DNA of 64,000 nucleotides from Paenibacillus catalpae (GCF_900112695.1 NZ_FOMT01000004.1:62001-126000); one strand, 5' to 3'; shown: positions 16,595-25,352, counted from the first letter of the stretch. The notes: generated from the letters alone by a model not told the origin. Numbers and translations are program-made.

Positions 16595-18359
16595 ATTCGA
16601 TATCGACGAAAACCTGGAAACCCCGTTTAATATCAAGCATTTCCGGCGCGCGCTCGTCTATATCAAGAAACAACAGAAGCCGATGATCATCGCCTTTATC
16701 CTGAGCGCTTTGTCTGCCGGGATCGCCTTGTCCGCACCACTCATTATTCAACATGTCGTGGACGTCACGATTCCCGAGAAAGACAAAAGCGGGCTGATCT
16801 TCTGGTCGGTCATGACGCTCTTGACGATAGTGGCCAGCGTTATTCTCGCCACCATCCGCTCCCGGATTATGACACGCGTCGGCCAGGACATTATTTTTGA
16901 CATCCGCACCGATCTGTTCAAGCATCTGCAGGAGCTGCCGTTCCAATATTATGACGACCGTCCGCAGGGCAAGATTCTGATCCGTGTCGTCAACTACGTC
17001 AACTCCGTATCCGACGTGCTGTCGAACGGGATTATCAACTTCATTCTTGAAATTCTAAACCTTCTCTTCATTGCGATCTTTATGTTTGCGGTTGATGCGA
17101 AGCTGTCGCTCGTCATTCTCGCTGGCCTTCCGGTCTTCATGTGCGTCATCCTGCTCATCAAGACTAGACAACGCCGGGCGTGGCAAAATGTATCGAACAA
17201 AAGCTCCAACCTGAATGCTTATACGCAAGAGAGCATCAGCGGTATTCGTGTTACTCAAATTTTCACCCGGGAAAAACATAACGAGGGTCTCTTCACCCGC
17301 CTGTCTACCAATTATCGCAATGCATGGATGAGAACCATGTACCTGAACTTCCTGATTCCGTTCTCGGTCGATAATCTGGCGTCCATCGTCACTACGGCGA
17401 TTTATTTCGTAGGCTTGCTGGCGCTTGGACCTGAAGAAGTTACGTTTGGCGTTATTCTCGCCATGAGCAGCTATGCGGCACGCTTCTGGCAGCCGATCTT
17501 GAATATCTCGAACTTGTATAACAGCTTTATCAATGCCGTAGCTTATCTCGAACGGATCTTCGAGACGCTGGATGAGCCGGTAACCGTCAGCGATGTTCCA
17601 AAAGCGAAGGAGCTGCCGCCAATCAAGGGCCATGTCGCCTTCAATGATGTGACCTTCGCTTACGATCCGGGTCATAACATTCTGGAGAATCTGTCCTTTA
17701 ACGTTAAAGCAGGCGAAAGCGTTGCTCTCGTCGGCCCGACAGGCGCAGGCAAGACGACTGTCGTTAACCTGATCTCGCGTTTCTACAACATAACCGGCGG
17801 CGAAATTACGATTGACGGTCATGATATCGCACAGGTGAAGCTCAAGTCTCTGCGCAGCCAGATGGGGATCATGCTGCAGGACAGCTTTATCTTCTCTGGC
17901 ACGATTATGGATAACATCCGTTACGGCCGGCTTGATGCAACGGAGGAAGAAATTATTGCGGCAGCGAAGACCGTATGCGCTGATGATTTCATCCGCGAGT
18001 TCGAGCATGGTTATATGACCGAGGTCAATGAACGCGGCTCTAAGCTGTCCCAAGGCCAGCGCCAGCTTATCTCCTTTGCCCGGACACTGCTCGCCGACCC
18101 TCGCATTCTTATCCTGGATGAGGCGACCTCGTCCATTGACGCGAAGACCGAGCGCCTGCTGCAGAAAGGCCTTAACGAACTCCTGAAAGGCCGAACATCA
18201 TTTATTATCGCTCACCGTCTGTCGACGGTTAAGAACTGCGATAAGATTATGTACGTAGCGGATAAAGGCATCGCTGAAGCCGGCTCGCATGATGAGCTCA
18301 TGGCACAGCGTGGCCGTTACTACAAGCTGTACTCCGCGCAAAAGATGGAAGCCTTGTAA
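16581..18359 (+). CDS. ABC multidrug exporter half-transporter, catalytic partner
   Basis: This 592-residue half-transporter pairs with the preceding gene. Walker A is GPTGAGKTT, Walker B is LILDEATSSID with the catalytic Glu, and the H-loop is IIAHRLST. The signature is LSQGQRQ instead of LSGGQ. Combining the two subunits therefore gives one consensus site (this Walker B with the partner's LSGGQ) and one degenerate site. ATG at 16581 is chosen over 16575 because AGAGGTGA ends directly before 16575, leaving six bases to 16581. The 14-base overlap implies coupled translation. Confidence 0.93.
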   Translation: MARNKFDIDENLETPFNIKHFRRALVYIKKQQKPMIIAFILSALSAGIALSAPLIIQHVVDVTIPEKDKSGLIFWSVMTLLTIVASVILATIRSRIMTRVGQDIIFDIRTDLFKHLQELPFQYYDDRPQGKILIRVVNYVNSVSDVLSNGIINFILEILNLLFIAIFMFAVDAKLSLVILAGLPVFMCVILLIKTRQRRAWQNVSNKSSNLNAYTQESISGIRVTQIFTREKHNEGLFTRLSTNYRNAWMRTMYLNFLIPFSVDNLASIVTTAIYFVGLLALGPEEVTFGVILAMSSYAARFWQPILNISNLYNSFINAVAYLERIFETLDEPVTVSDVPKAKELPPIKGHVAFNDVTFAYDPGHNILENLSFNVKAGESVALVGPTGAGKTTVVNLISRFYNITGGEITIDGHDIAQVKLKSLRSQMGIMLQDSFIFSGTIMDNIRYGRLDATEEEIIAAAKTVCADDFIREFEHGYMTEVNERGSKLSQGQRQLISFARTLLADPRILILDEATSSIDAKTERLLQKGLNELLKGRTSFIIAHRLSTVKNCDKIMYVADKGIAEAGSHDELMAQRGRYYKLYSAQKMEAL

Positions 18360-18365
18360 TAGAAA

Positions 18366-18410
18366 AGGGGGTGTCCCATAAGTCATGAAAATGACTACGG
18401 GACACCCCCT
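18366..18410. terminator. Strong hairpin after the ABC operon
   Basis: AGGGGGTGTCCC and GGGACACCCCCT enclose a second stem (AGTCAT/ATGACT) around a GAAA loop. The T-run is better on the minus side (CCCCCTTTTC) than on the plus side (TTCTACATT). The hairpin may be the operon's terminator, or the end of a decayed mobile element (see the fragment beside it). Confidence 0.7.
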
Positions 18411-18524
18411 TCTACATTCAGGTTAAACTGCAACCTGTTCAGCAAATGCTCAAACAAAAAGAAGCCAATCAAACGGCGTATTTACTCTTCTCGCCAAATC
18501 TCTAAAAGCGGTACGCGAAAACAT
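18395..18524 (-). pseudogene. Degraded coding remnant, possibly a transposase tail
   Basis: Two minus-strand frames read as protein with a frame change between them: MFSRTAFRDLARRVNTPFDW (18524 down) and then LFEHLLNRLQFNLNVEGGVP ending in TAG at 18395, inside the hairpin. No intact start or ribosome site is seen. The hydrophobic, Arg/Asn-rich C-terminus touching a GGGTGTCCC hairpin resembles the end of an insertion sequence, but I cannot name a family. Confidence 0.3.
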
Positions 18525-18561
18525 CATGCACATGTGGCTTGTCTGCGATGCATATAACAAG

Positions 18562-19092
18562 CTAAACCGCTAAATAACGGATCAAGCCAAGAACTGCATA
18601 CCCGAACAGAACCGTGCCGGAGCCTATACCCGTAATGGCACTGCTCGCGACCTGAAGCTTAGGCGCAGCGATAACAGCCAGGATAGAAACGGCGACAAGA
18701 AGGACCGCCAGTATATATAGGCTAGCATCGTCAAAGACGCTTACCAAACCGATAAAATGAATGCCAACGATAAAAGCAATCCATGGGGCGATATGCTCTT
18801 TTGCTTTTTTCCGTATCAGCAGGAAAGCTCCCGCTCCAGCAACAGCAAATTCGATATATACAGTAATCAAATAAGTCTTGAAGGAGGCATTGTCGGATAA
18901 GACCGATGGTTCGTTCCAGTTATGAATGCTTAAGTAAACGCCGAGCAAACAGACCAGCAGGGCAACACCCGATGCAATGCCAATATATTTGCGCCAGCTT
19001 GCCTTTGGCCTTTCCTGTGCCCAGCCGAACCAGCAAAAGCTGAACCAGCCAAAAATCGCGGCATACATCGTATAGTCACGTATATAATCCAT
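18562..19092 (-). CDS. Unknown membrane protein, five to six helices
   Basis: This 176-residue hydrophobic protein has predicted helices near residues 5-22, 37-55, 72-92, 102-118, 124-140 and 150-170. A conserved-looking start (FGWFSFCWFGWAQERPKASW) is followed by basic loops. I do not recognise the family. GGAGG lies four bases before the ATG. It follows the small exported-domain gene at 19115 by 22 bp on the same strand, so the two probably form a transcription unit. Confidence 0.72.
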   Translation of the reverse strand: MDYIRDYTMYAAIFGWFSFCWFGWAQERPKASWRKYIGIASGVALLVCLLGVYLSIHNWNEPSVLSDNASFKTYLITVYIEFAVAGAGAFLLIRKKAKEHIAPWIAFIVGIHFIGLVSVFDDASLYILAVLLVAVSILAVIAAPKLQVASSAITGIGSGTVLFGYAVLGLIRYLAV

Positions 19093-19114
19093 GTTACCTC
19101 CGGTTATTGACTAG

Positions 19115-19528
19115 TTAACGAGAGAGCTTGATGACAAGCCTTTTCGCTGATTCGGTCTCAACTGTAATCTCGTAATGCCCCTTTACCCCATCAAATTCAA
19201 TAGCCCCCGTCTCCGGAGACGATACGTTCTTCTCCCATAATGTCTCATCGGAGCGGCTTACCTTGATAGTGAAAGTCCCTTCTTCCGAAGACGCCTCATA
19301 AGAAATACTTACTGGTCCCGCTTCTGAGATGGAGAAGTCATCTACACGATAGGTGCCCTTCAGAGAGCCGATCTTCAAGCTAAGCTTGCCATTCGTCTCG
19401 GTCTTCACAGAAGAGACGGATACACTGGAAACATCGGCATATTTGGATAGGACGTTTACGGCCACAACCGTAATAATGAATAAGCCTAAAAAAATGAAAA
19501 ATCTATATTTGGACTTTCCGATTCTCAA
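19115..19528 (-). CDS. Unknown membrane-anchored small protein
   Basis: This 137-residue protein has one N-terminal membrane helix (KYRFFIFLGLFIITVVAVNVL) and a beta-rich, Ser/Glu-rich outer domain of about 110 residues, with no recognised motif. The start is TTG, with GGGGG seven bases before it; no ATG fits better. Because the N-terminal segment lacks a clear cleavage site it is probably an anchored extracytoplasmic protein. It lies 22 bp upstream of the unknown membrane protein gene and they may work together. Confidence 0.66.
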   Translation of the reverse strand: MRIGKSKYRFFIFLGLFIITVVAVNVLSKYADVSSVSVSSVKTETNGKLSLKIGSLKGTYRVDDFSISEAGPVSISYEASSEEGTFTIKVSRSDETLWEKNVSSPETGAIEFDGVKGHYEITVETESAKRLVIKLSR

Positions 19529-19600
19529 AAAATAACCCCCTGCAATAATAATCCATCGAATCTATTATTCGCTGGAATGAAGCATTAACCTTCTTCCCTG

Positions 19601-20659
19601 TTATTTTGCCGATACCGTACCGTCCTTGTTCACTTTCACATTAAACGAGATCTTGTTCAGCTTCGAGTACGTCTTCTCGTTATAAGCAGCCTCTCGCAAA
19701 GTTGGCCTTGTGTTTTCTAATCTAACCGGTGTGATTTTACTGCTTACCTTATCCCCTTTAAACGTCAAGGTTGCAATCATCGAGTCGTACGCCTTATTGG
19801 AACGCTGCGTTGGCGTAAAGACAAAGTTTCCGAGAGAGTAAAAGATCGGCTTGCCCTTATACGTCTCAATTCCTTGCAGGCAGTGGCTGTGGCTCCCCAT
19901 AACCGCATCTACTCCGGCGTCGATGAATTCCTTCGCATACGTCCTCGCGTAATCTTCCGGGTAATCCTCGTACTCATTATTCCAATGGATATAGATAATC
20001 GTGAGATCCGAATATTTTACCGCATTCTTGACGTAGCGCATCATAGAGTCAAAGTTATAACCGGATGCAATGCCTGCCTTCTTATCGCCTGCATACCAGC
20101 TTGGACCGGACAAGACGCGGCTAATGCCAACAATGGCAACCTTCTTGCCGTTCACGGTCTTGGAGTAAGCGGTAAAAGCCTCGTCAATATCACGGCCCGC
20201 CCCGGTGTGGCCAATCTTGTACTTGTCCAAATAATCCAGCGTATCGGTCAGCGCATGAACTCCATAATCCAGTGTATGGTTGTTGGCAACTGATACCCCG
20301 TCGATCCCGGAGTTCACGATGCCTTGGAGCGTCTTGGGAGCGGAACGGAAGGTGTAGGTTTTGTTAGCCTTTTGCCCGCGTGTAGAAATAGGCGTCTCCA
20401 GGTTGGCGAAGCTGATGTCAGAACCGGATAAAAGCTCACGGACATGTTCAAAAGGGTAATTGACTCCGTACTTATCCATGTTGGCTGCTACTTTCCCGTC
20501 CAGCAAAATATCTCCGGCAAAGCTGATCTCAATCGGCTTGTCCTCTTTAGGGGAGGAATTTGCAGAAGAAGCTACAGCGGTAACGTTGCCTGCTGCCTCC
20601 AGATTAAATCCAAGAAAAATAAGCAATGCCGCAAAGTACTTGAGAAATATCATTCGCAT
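19601..20659 (-). CDS. CapA-family exported metallophosphatase-like protein
   Basis: This 352-residue protein has a signal peptide (LKYFAALLIFLGF) and a CapA domain with the metal-site motifs ISFAGDILLDG, FANLETPIS, SVANNHTLDYG and VDAVMGSHSHCLQGIE. CapA/PgsA proteins take part in poly-gamma-glutamate synthesis or anchoring, but no pgsB/C genes are near, so a different wall-related role is likely. ATG at 20659 is chosen because GGAGGG lies four bases upstream; 20653 is also possible and 20671 is not, because the ribosome site would be inside the gene. Confidence 0.87.
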   Translation of the reverse strand: MRMIFLKYFAALLIFLGFNLEAAGNVTAVASSANSSPKEDKPIEISFAGDILLDGKVAANMDKYGVNYPFEHVRELLSGSDISFANLETPISTRGQKANKTYTFRSAPKTLQGIVNSGIDGVSVANNHTLDYGVHALTDTLDYLDKYKIGHTGAGRDIDEAFTAYSKTVNGKKVAIVGISRVLSGPSWYAGDKKAGIASGYNFDSMMRYVKNAVKYSDLTIIYIHWNNEYEDYPEDYARTYAKEFIDAGVDAVMGSHSHCLQGIETYKGKPIFYSLGNFVFTPTQRSNKAYDSMIATLTFKGDKVSSKITPVRLENTRPTLREAAYNEKTYSKLNKISFNVKVNKDGTVSAK

Positions 20660-20760
20660 CGAACCCTCCATCGAATCTATGTATCTTCCAAACCAAGACT
20701 ACTAATGTGTATGCTTGGCGGAAGAAATAGATTACTAGAATGGAAGAGGCATTCAGCAAA

Positions 20761-20797
20761 AAAAGAAGACGCCCGGGAGTATCCCGGCGTCTTCTTT
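20761..20797 (-). terminator. Terminator of the metallopeptidase gene
   Basis: AAAGAAGACGCC and GGCGTCTTCTTT form a long stem around CCCGGGATAC-type bases, 5 bp after the stop codon. Confidence 0.85.
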
Positions 20798-20801
20798 CAC
20801 T

Positions 20802-22886
20802 CTATTTAGTCGGCTTGTCCTTCTTTCCGTCAGCCTTCAAAACCACGTCGTAATGATAAGGCACGCTGCTCACGCTGCCTTCGGGCCCGGCGTACGTCGT
20901 CATCATAATGATGCGGTCATACTTGGAGCTGTGGAGCATGTCAGCAAGCTCAATGCGATTGGACTCCGACATATTGATAAGATCCGGCACCCGGATGACT
21001 TTAACCTGGTTACCGCGTTCTTTTTCCTTTTGCTTATCGTAGTTCTTCATAAGACCAATGAACTCTACCTGATAGTTCACGTATTGACTAATCGTCTGCT
21101 CCAGGCTCTTGAAGCCGGATGTGCCTGTCATCGGATCGATTACGGTCCCGTTCAGCCGCAGATTGGACAAGTACCAGCCCGCTTCATTGAAGCCCCAGTC
21201 CGTCAGGTAGCGGAAACCAAACAGAACCTTCTTGCCGGCATAAGCGGACAGATCAAATGTCTCCGTCTTCCATCCTTCAGAGTTGCCTGTGAAGCCAGGC
21301 AGATTCGCTGCGATCTTCGGATGTCCTCCTTCGACAAGATCACTGCGTGTATCTTCGTTAGATAGCGAAGTCCAATTCTTCCCGCCATCCTCAGATACTT
21401 GTACAACGCCGAAATCCCACTGCTCCTCGATATGATAGCTGGTATCGAAGCTGAGCTCAGGGGCAGTATCACCAGTCAGATCCAGCTCCTTGATCAGGAA
21501 ATTGTCCGCCTGGTCCCCTTGATTGCTCCAAAGAACCGTGCCTCGTTCGGGATCCTCTACAGGTGTCCAGTTCGTGCGCAGGAAGTCGAGCCCCTGAAAG
21601 TACAAATGATTAATTTTGGAATCCGGCTTTATAACCTTAAAATCTGTTCCCCATGCAGGAGAGATATTGTCTGCCAGAACCGAAGTAGCAAAGTCGGGAG
21701 AAAGGTCAATGGAAGTGAACTTATACGTGGAGGAGTCCCCCTGATACCCGCTGTCCAGCACAACAGCCGTCATGTAGTCTGCATATAAATCGGCAAACGA
21801 CTTATCGATACCCGCTTCACCGAGCGCAGCTTCTACACCGCTTATGCCGGTGGACGGATTGTGGAACAAGGTTCGGATAAGCGATTCTCCGTAATGATCA
21901 TAGAGATACAGCTGGAACAAATAGGCGTTGCCGTAATCGGCAAGAATCTGGAGATCGGACTGGTCGCCCCATAAGGTAAGGGAGTTGCGGAGATTCGACA
22001 AAAATTCGTTTACATGATCCGTGGAGTGGCCATATCCGACCATGTATTGGGCAAAGTCGGACAAGCCTTCATTGATGAAGCTTTCTTCAGAAGGGTCGGT
22101 ATCCCGGTGCAGCAAATGCTGGAATTCATGAGCGAATACGCCTTCATAGAGATAGGGCTTTGCCGAGGCGGGTCCGGTCCTGTTGAGCCAATCCAGGCTG
22201 TCTATCGTCATGACGTTGCGGTCGGCAAAATCGCTTATTGTCGGGGAAAAGTAACCGGCAATATAGCTCGGATAGTTCGGGTCATAGTAGCTCTGATCCT
22301 TGATATTATCAATCAGAATAACAACACGGCCGCTGTCATCCTTGTACAAGCCATTATAGCCGTCTTCTCCCTGGCGCTCAGCCGGCGGAGCAAAGTATTC
22401 GATTTCTTTAGGATAAATGCGGGTTTCGAATTCGTTCAGCAAATATTGTACCTGCTCATCCGTGATTTGAACGGAACCGTTCCGCGGATCTCCCTCCGGG
22501 AACTTAAGGTTATTGGCTACCCACACCTCACCGCTCTTCCCAACCGCGCGAAGTGTAAAGTTCGTTAAGTAATATTGACCGTCCACGTCGTTGTTCGTCA
22601 GCCATGGCTTGACCACACCCACATCCGCTTCCGTCAAGCCGGCTGCCGCTGATGATGAGGCGGCATTTGTTGAGGCGGCACTGCCCGCAAGGTCAAGCCG
22701 GCCTTCTGCTTCGACACTTTCAAGCGTATCCGCCCTAAGCTTCGTGCCTACGTCCAGTACACTTGGATTTGCGTTAAAGCTTGTCTGCTTGGACGGCGTT
22801 GCCATTGCAGCAGCCGGTGTTAAAAGACCGCCGACCAGAATGAAAGACGAAATCATACTGAAAAGTTTGCGTTTCCTCACATACAT
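20802..22886 (-). CDS. Secreted zinc metallopeptidase with InhA-like C-terminal domain
   Basis: This 694-residue exported protein has a signal peptide ending near AAAMA. The active site is HEFQH (residues 253-257), with a likely third ligand E273 in INEGLSDFAQ, a gluzincin arrangement. This is unlike the HExxHxxGxxD of M6 immune inhibitor A. The C-terminal part (about 470-590) nonetheless resembles the MAM-like domain of InhA proteins, with DFGVVQVSEDGGKNW and GWYLSNLRLNGT. It is probably an extracellular protease; the substrate is unknown. AGGAGG precedes the ATG and abuts the repeated structured element. Confidence 0.85.
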   Translation of the reverse strand: MYVRKRKLFSMISSFILVGGLLTPAAAMATPSKQTSFNANPSVLDVGTKLRADTLESVEAEGRLDLAGSAASTNAASSSAAAGLTEADVGVVKPWLTNNDVDGQYYLTNFTLRAVGKSGEVWVANNLKFPEGDPRNGSVQITDEQVQYLLNEFETRIYPKEIEYFAPPAERQGEDGYNGLYKDDSGRVVILIDNIKDQSYYDPNYPSYIAGYFSPTISDFADRNVMTIDSLDWLNRTGPASAKPYLYEGVFAHEFQHLLHRDTDPSEESFINEGLSDFAQYMVGYGHSTDHVNEFLSNLRNSLTLWGDQSDLQILADYGNAYLFQLYLYDHYGESLIRTLFHNPSTGISGVEAALGEAGIDKSFADLYADYMTAVVLDSGYQGDSSTYKFTSIDLSPDFATSVLADNISPAWGTDFKVIKPDSKINHLYFQGLDFLRTNWTPVEDPERGTVLWSNQGDQADNFLIKELDLTGDTAPELSFDTSYHIEEQWDFGVVQVSEDGGKNWTSLSNEDTRSDLVEGGHPKIAANLPGFTGNSEGWKTETFDLSAYAGKKVLFGFRYLTDWGFNEAGWYLSNLRLNGTVIDPMTGTSGFKSLEQTISQYVNYQVEFIGLMKNYDKQKEKERGNQVKVIRVPDLINMSESNRIELADMLHSSKYDRIIMMTTYAGPEGSVSSVPYHYDVVLKADGKKDKPTK

Positions 22887-22892
22887 TCCTCC

Positions 22893-22957
22893 TAAAAAGA
22901 ATTATCATACAAACAGCCCGGAATAGGCTTATTGTGATGATTCTTGCCTCGTATGCA
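22893..22957 (-). repeat. Structured leader element, copy A
   Basis: On the minus strand the element reads ATGCATACGAGGCAAGAATC at its start and TGATAATTCTTTTTAGGAGG at its end. AAGAATCATCA pairs with TGATAATTCTT with one mismatch, enclosing a smaller AGCC/GGCT hairpin. The ribosome site of the metallopeptidase gene follows without a gap. Copies B and C at 62934-63050 share the outer stem, the flank and CTGTTTG. Confidence 0.75.
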
Positions 22958-23096
22958 TGAGCTGATCGAATAGCTAGCCGAATAATAGGCTATGTCAACT
23001 ATCATAACAAGGAGGAAAATATGTGAAAGTGCCAGAGCTACCATACATACTGATGTCAGGAAGACCTGTGCCGCATAACTATCGCCCTAGCTTTTG

Positions 23097-24140
23097 TCAA
23101 ATCCGGTCGGTTTGCTGTTCCGTTAATCTGCGATAGAGCCAGCTGATAGATATCCTGCCGCTGATCTCGTGTTTACCAGAATGAATATCCCATCCAAAAC
23201 GGTCTGACGCTTCCCACTCGTCATAGATCTTCTGGAGAGCAGCGACGGCATCCTTTGTATGTGTTACCGGAAAGATCGGATCATGCTCGCCAGACTCCAC
23301 ATATAAAGCTCTGGGCGCAATCAGTCCGGCAAGCTCCGGCTGCTCCGCTTCAAGCAAAATGCCCGGCAAATAGTTGTCTATGCAATGCGGCATGGACAGA
23401 ATACTGCCATTAAACGTATTTACCCAGCCGCATAACGCCGTCGCTTTCACACGCTCGTCCAATGCAGACGCGTAAGCCCCGATTAACCCGCCTCCCGAAA
23501 ATCCGAACACTCCTATTTTCCCGGCATCCACGTCTGTACGGGATTGCAAATAATCAAGCGCTCGAGTGGCCTCGTATACTCTCATTCCTGCCAAAGTTCT
23601 CCCGTACATGAGCAATTGAGAGGACAAAGCCGCACAGGAGTTTCTATTCCCATTGGCCTTCCTATCCTTTTCCAGACGGCGAACGCCGAAGCCCATTATT
23701 TCGGGGACGATAACGATCATCCCCTGACGTACCAGTTGAACTGCAAAGCGGTTATGAATACCCGAATCGTCCATCTCCCGGCCTTCTTCATCCAGTCCCA
23801 CCGCATCCCTCATGCCATTGCCGTGCCCATGGCAGGCAAGCACGGCTGGAATTGGACCTTCTTTGCCCTTTGGAATCAGCACCCAGACCGGTACCTGAAC
23901 CGATTCCATCGTAGAGTAAGCAACCCGCTCCAGAATAAACTCGCCATAATCAGTCCGGTCCATCACTCTCGCATGAAGCGGATAGTTCCGGGCCGGGAAC
24001 TCCCCCAGCGCCTGCTTCAGCTTATGCAGCAGAATATTCCGTCTCTCCTCCATTGCAGCAAAAGCGCCATTCGTTCGACTTCTGTTCCTCTCCGCTTGCT
24101 CGTACAGCTGCCCCAGCATCGCGTCCATTGTCCAATCCAT
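23097..24140 (-). CDS. Alpha/beta hydrolase, acetyl-esterase/dienelactone-hydrolase type
   Basis: This 347-residue hydrolase has the oxyanion motif ACHGHGNGM, the nucleophile elbow GFSGGG, an acid in SGEHDPIF and the catalytic His in SGKHE. It has no signal peptide, so it acts in the cytosol. The family includes putative acetyl-xylan esterases and related carbohydrate esterases. The ATG at 24140 is reached from AGGAG with a long 13-base gap; M5 is an alternative. It is isolated between two non-coding gaps, and the substrate is not evident. Confidence 0.86.
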   Translation of the reverse strand: MDWTMDAMLGQLYEQAERNRSRTNGAFAAMEERRNILLHKLKQALGEFPARNYPLHARVMDRTDYGEFILERVAYSTMESVQVPVWVLIPKGKEGPIPAVLACHGHGNGMRDAVGLDEEGREMDDSGIHNRFAVQLVRQGMIVIVPEIMGFGVRRLEKDRKANGNRNSCAALSSQLLMYGRTLAGMRVYEATRALDYLQSRTDVDAGKIGVFGFSGGGLIGAYASALDERVKATALCGWVNTFNGSILSMPHCIDNYLPGILLEAEQPELAGLIAPRALYVESGEHDPIFPVTHTKDAVAALQKIYDEWEASDRFGWDIHSGKHEISGRISISWLYRRLTEQQTDRI

Positions 24141-24258
24141 AATCGAATATCCGCTCCTCTCATTGAAAGAGAATCCTTGAATTCATTATAAATTGGAATA
24201 CTTCCTTCGAGAAACCCTTATTCCTCGTTCAGACAAAATACGGAAGCTACGATGACAC

Positions 24259-24660
24259 TCAAATGCCGATGAACATGTTCATGCTATACGGTCCCCAATT
24301 CTCCCCGCTAAATCCGGTTGACCCCTCCGCATTGACGAAGCAGGGGAGAACAATATAAAGCGTACGAGGAGGAATGTTGTTTCTAAGCGTAAGAGTAAAA
24401 TTCATGTTTGTATTGTCCGTCGGCATAATCATCGCCATATTGGGCTGAATGGCGTTTGCAGCCGAAAGGGCATCCCCCATGTTCACGCTTGCCGCTCCGT
24501 TTGGCCCGGCATTGCTGCGGATCCAATAATTCGATAATTTGACAGCCGATTCTAAGTCAGTCCGCCGATCATACGTTAACAGAATTTGATTGGCAGCACT
24601 CTGTCTAGCGCTCACCAACACGGGATGGTCATTCTGTCGATTGAATGGAAAGGTATACAT
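24259..24660 (-). CDS. Unknown beta-sandwich protein, SbsA/Ig-like
   Basis: This 133-residue protein has no signal peptide or membrane helix. The segment ILLTYDRRTDLESAVKLSNY resembles the strand pattern of SbsA-type bacterial Ig-like domains (a substitution-rich LTYD...A.NY core), and the rest is Asn/Met-rich. GGAGG sits seven bases before the ATG at 24660, which is preferred over 24678. A role is not known; it lies next to the cupin gene and may be a spore-surface or wall protein, which is only a guess. Confidence 0.6.
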   Translation of the reverse strand: MYTFPFNRQNDHPVLVSARQSAANQILLTYDRRTDLESAVKLSNYWIRSNAGPNGAASVNMGDALSAANAIQPNMAMIMPTDNTNMNFTLTLRNNIPPRTLYIVLPCFVNAEGSTGFSGENWGPYSMNMFIGI

Positions 24661-24747
24661 GCCATAACCTCCTTCCATTGGTCTTAAGCCTATGCCAGTA
24701 TATGTAATGGTATCTTGAGTGTGAGTGCTCGTAAATAAAGCTCTTGA

Positions 24748-24787
24748 TATAAAATAAGCTCCCTTCCGCCATCAGGAAGGGAGCTTG
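24748..24787 (-). terminator. Terminator of the cupin gene
   Basis: AAGCTCCCTTCC and GGAAGGGAGCTT form a perfect 12-bp stem followed on the minus strand by TATTTTAT. Confidence 0.85.
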
Positions 24788-24824
24788 ACTACTGATTACT
24801 AATAGACTCGAAAGCTATGTTTAC

Positions 24825-25352
24825 TTAAGTCGTTCCTTGAGCGATTGCTTTCGTTTCATGAACTGTACCATATGGATGCTCAGGCGGTGCATAAATAACA
24901 TAAACTTTAAGAAGGCGATTACCTGTATTGGTTATATTGTGCCATTTTCCTGCAGGTATCATAATTGCATAGTCATCGTACGCCATTACTTGAAAATCCA
25001 AATTTTCTCTGCTATCACCCATTTGAACTAATCCCTGACCTTCTTCAATCCGTATGAACTGGTCAGTTGTCGGATGGATTTCCAAACCTATGTCTTCACC
25101 AACATTAATACTCATCAACGTTACTTGAAAATACTTACCTGTCCATAAAGCAGTCCGGTAATTGTTGTTTTGCTTGGTTGCTTGGTCAATATTCACAACA
25201 AATGGTCTTGCTCCATAATCCTGTAATGTGATGTTTCCATATGGATTATAGTTTCGATTGTTCCAGTTATAATAGTGGGGATTCCAATTGTTATACCTGT
25301 AGCATTGCATTGGATTTTGCAATTGATGCTGATAACCTGAACTAGGATACAT
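24825..25352 (-). CDS. Cupin-domain protein with Asn/Tyr-rich leader
   Basis: This 175-residue protein has an Asn/Tyr/Gln-rich N-terminus (residues 1-45, with YYNWNNRNYNPYGN) and a single cupin barrel. The cupin motifs are EIHPTTDQFIRIEEGQG and IPAGKWHNITNTG; the usual HxH is reduced to one His plus Asp/Gln, and the second motif keeps its His. The leader recalls spore-coat proteins. GAGGAG lies seven bases before the ATG at 25352; the longer frame to 25388 is rejected. Its composition is distinctly AT-rich compared with both neighbours, suggesting transfer. Confidence 0.8.
   Translation of the reverse strand: MYPSSGYQHQLQNPMQCYRYNNWNPHYYNWNNRNYNPYGNITLQDYGARPFVVNIDQATKQNNNYRTALWTGKYFQVTLMSINVGEDIGLEIHPTTDQFIRIEEGQGLVQMGDSRENLDFQVMAYDDYAIMIPAGKWHNITNTGNRLLKVYVIYAPPEHPYGTVHETKAIAQGTT

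Noticed and set aside
20659..20671. Upstream ATG for the CapA-like gene
   Set aside because: It would place the only GGAGGG site inside the reading frame.
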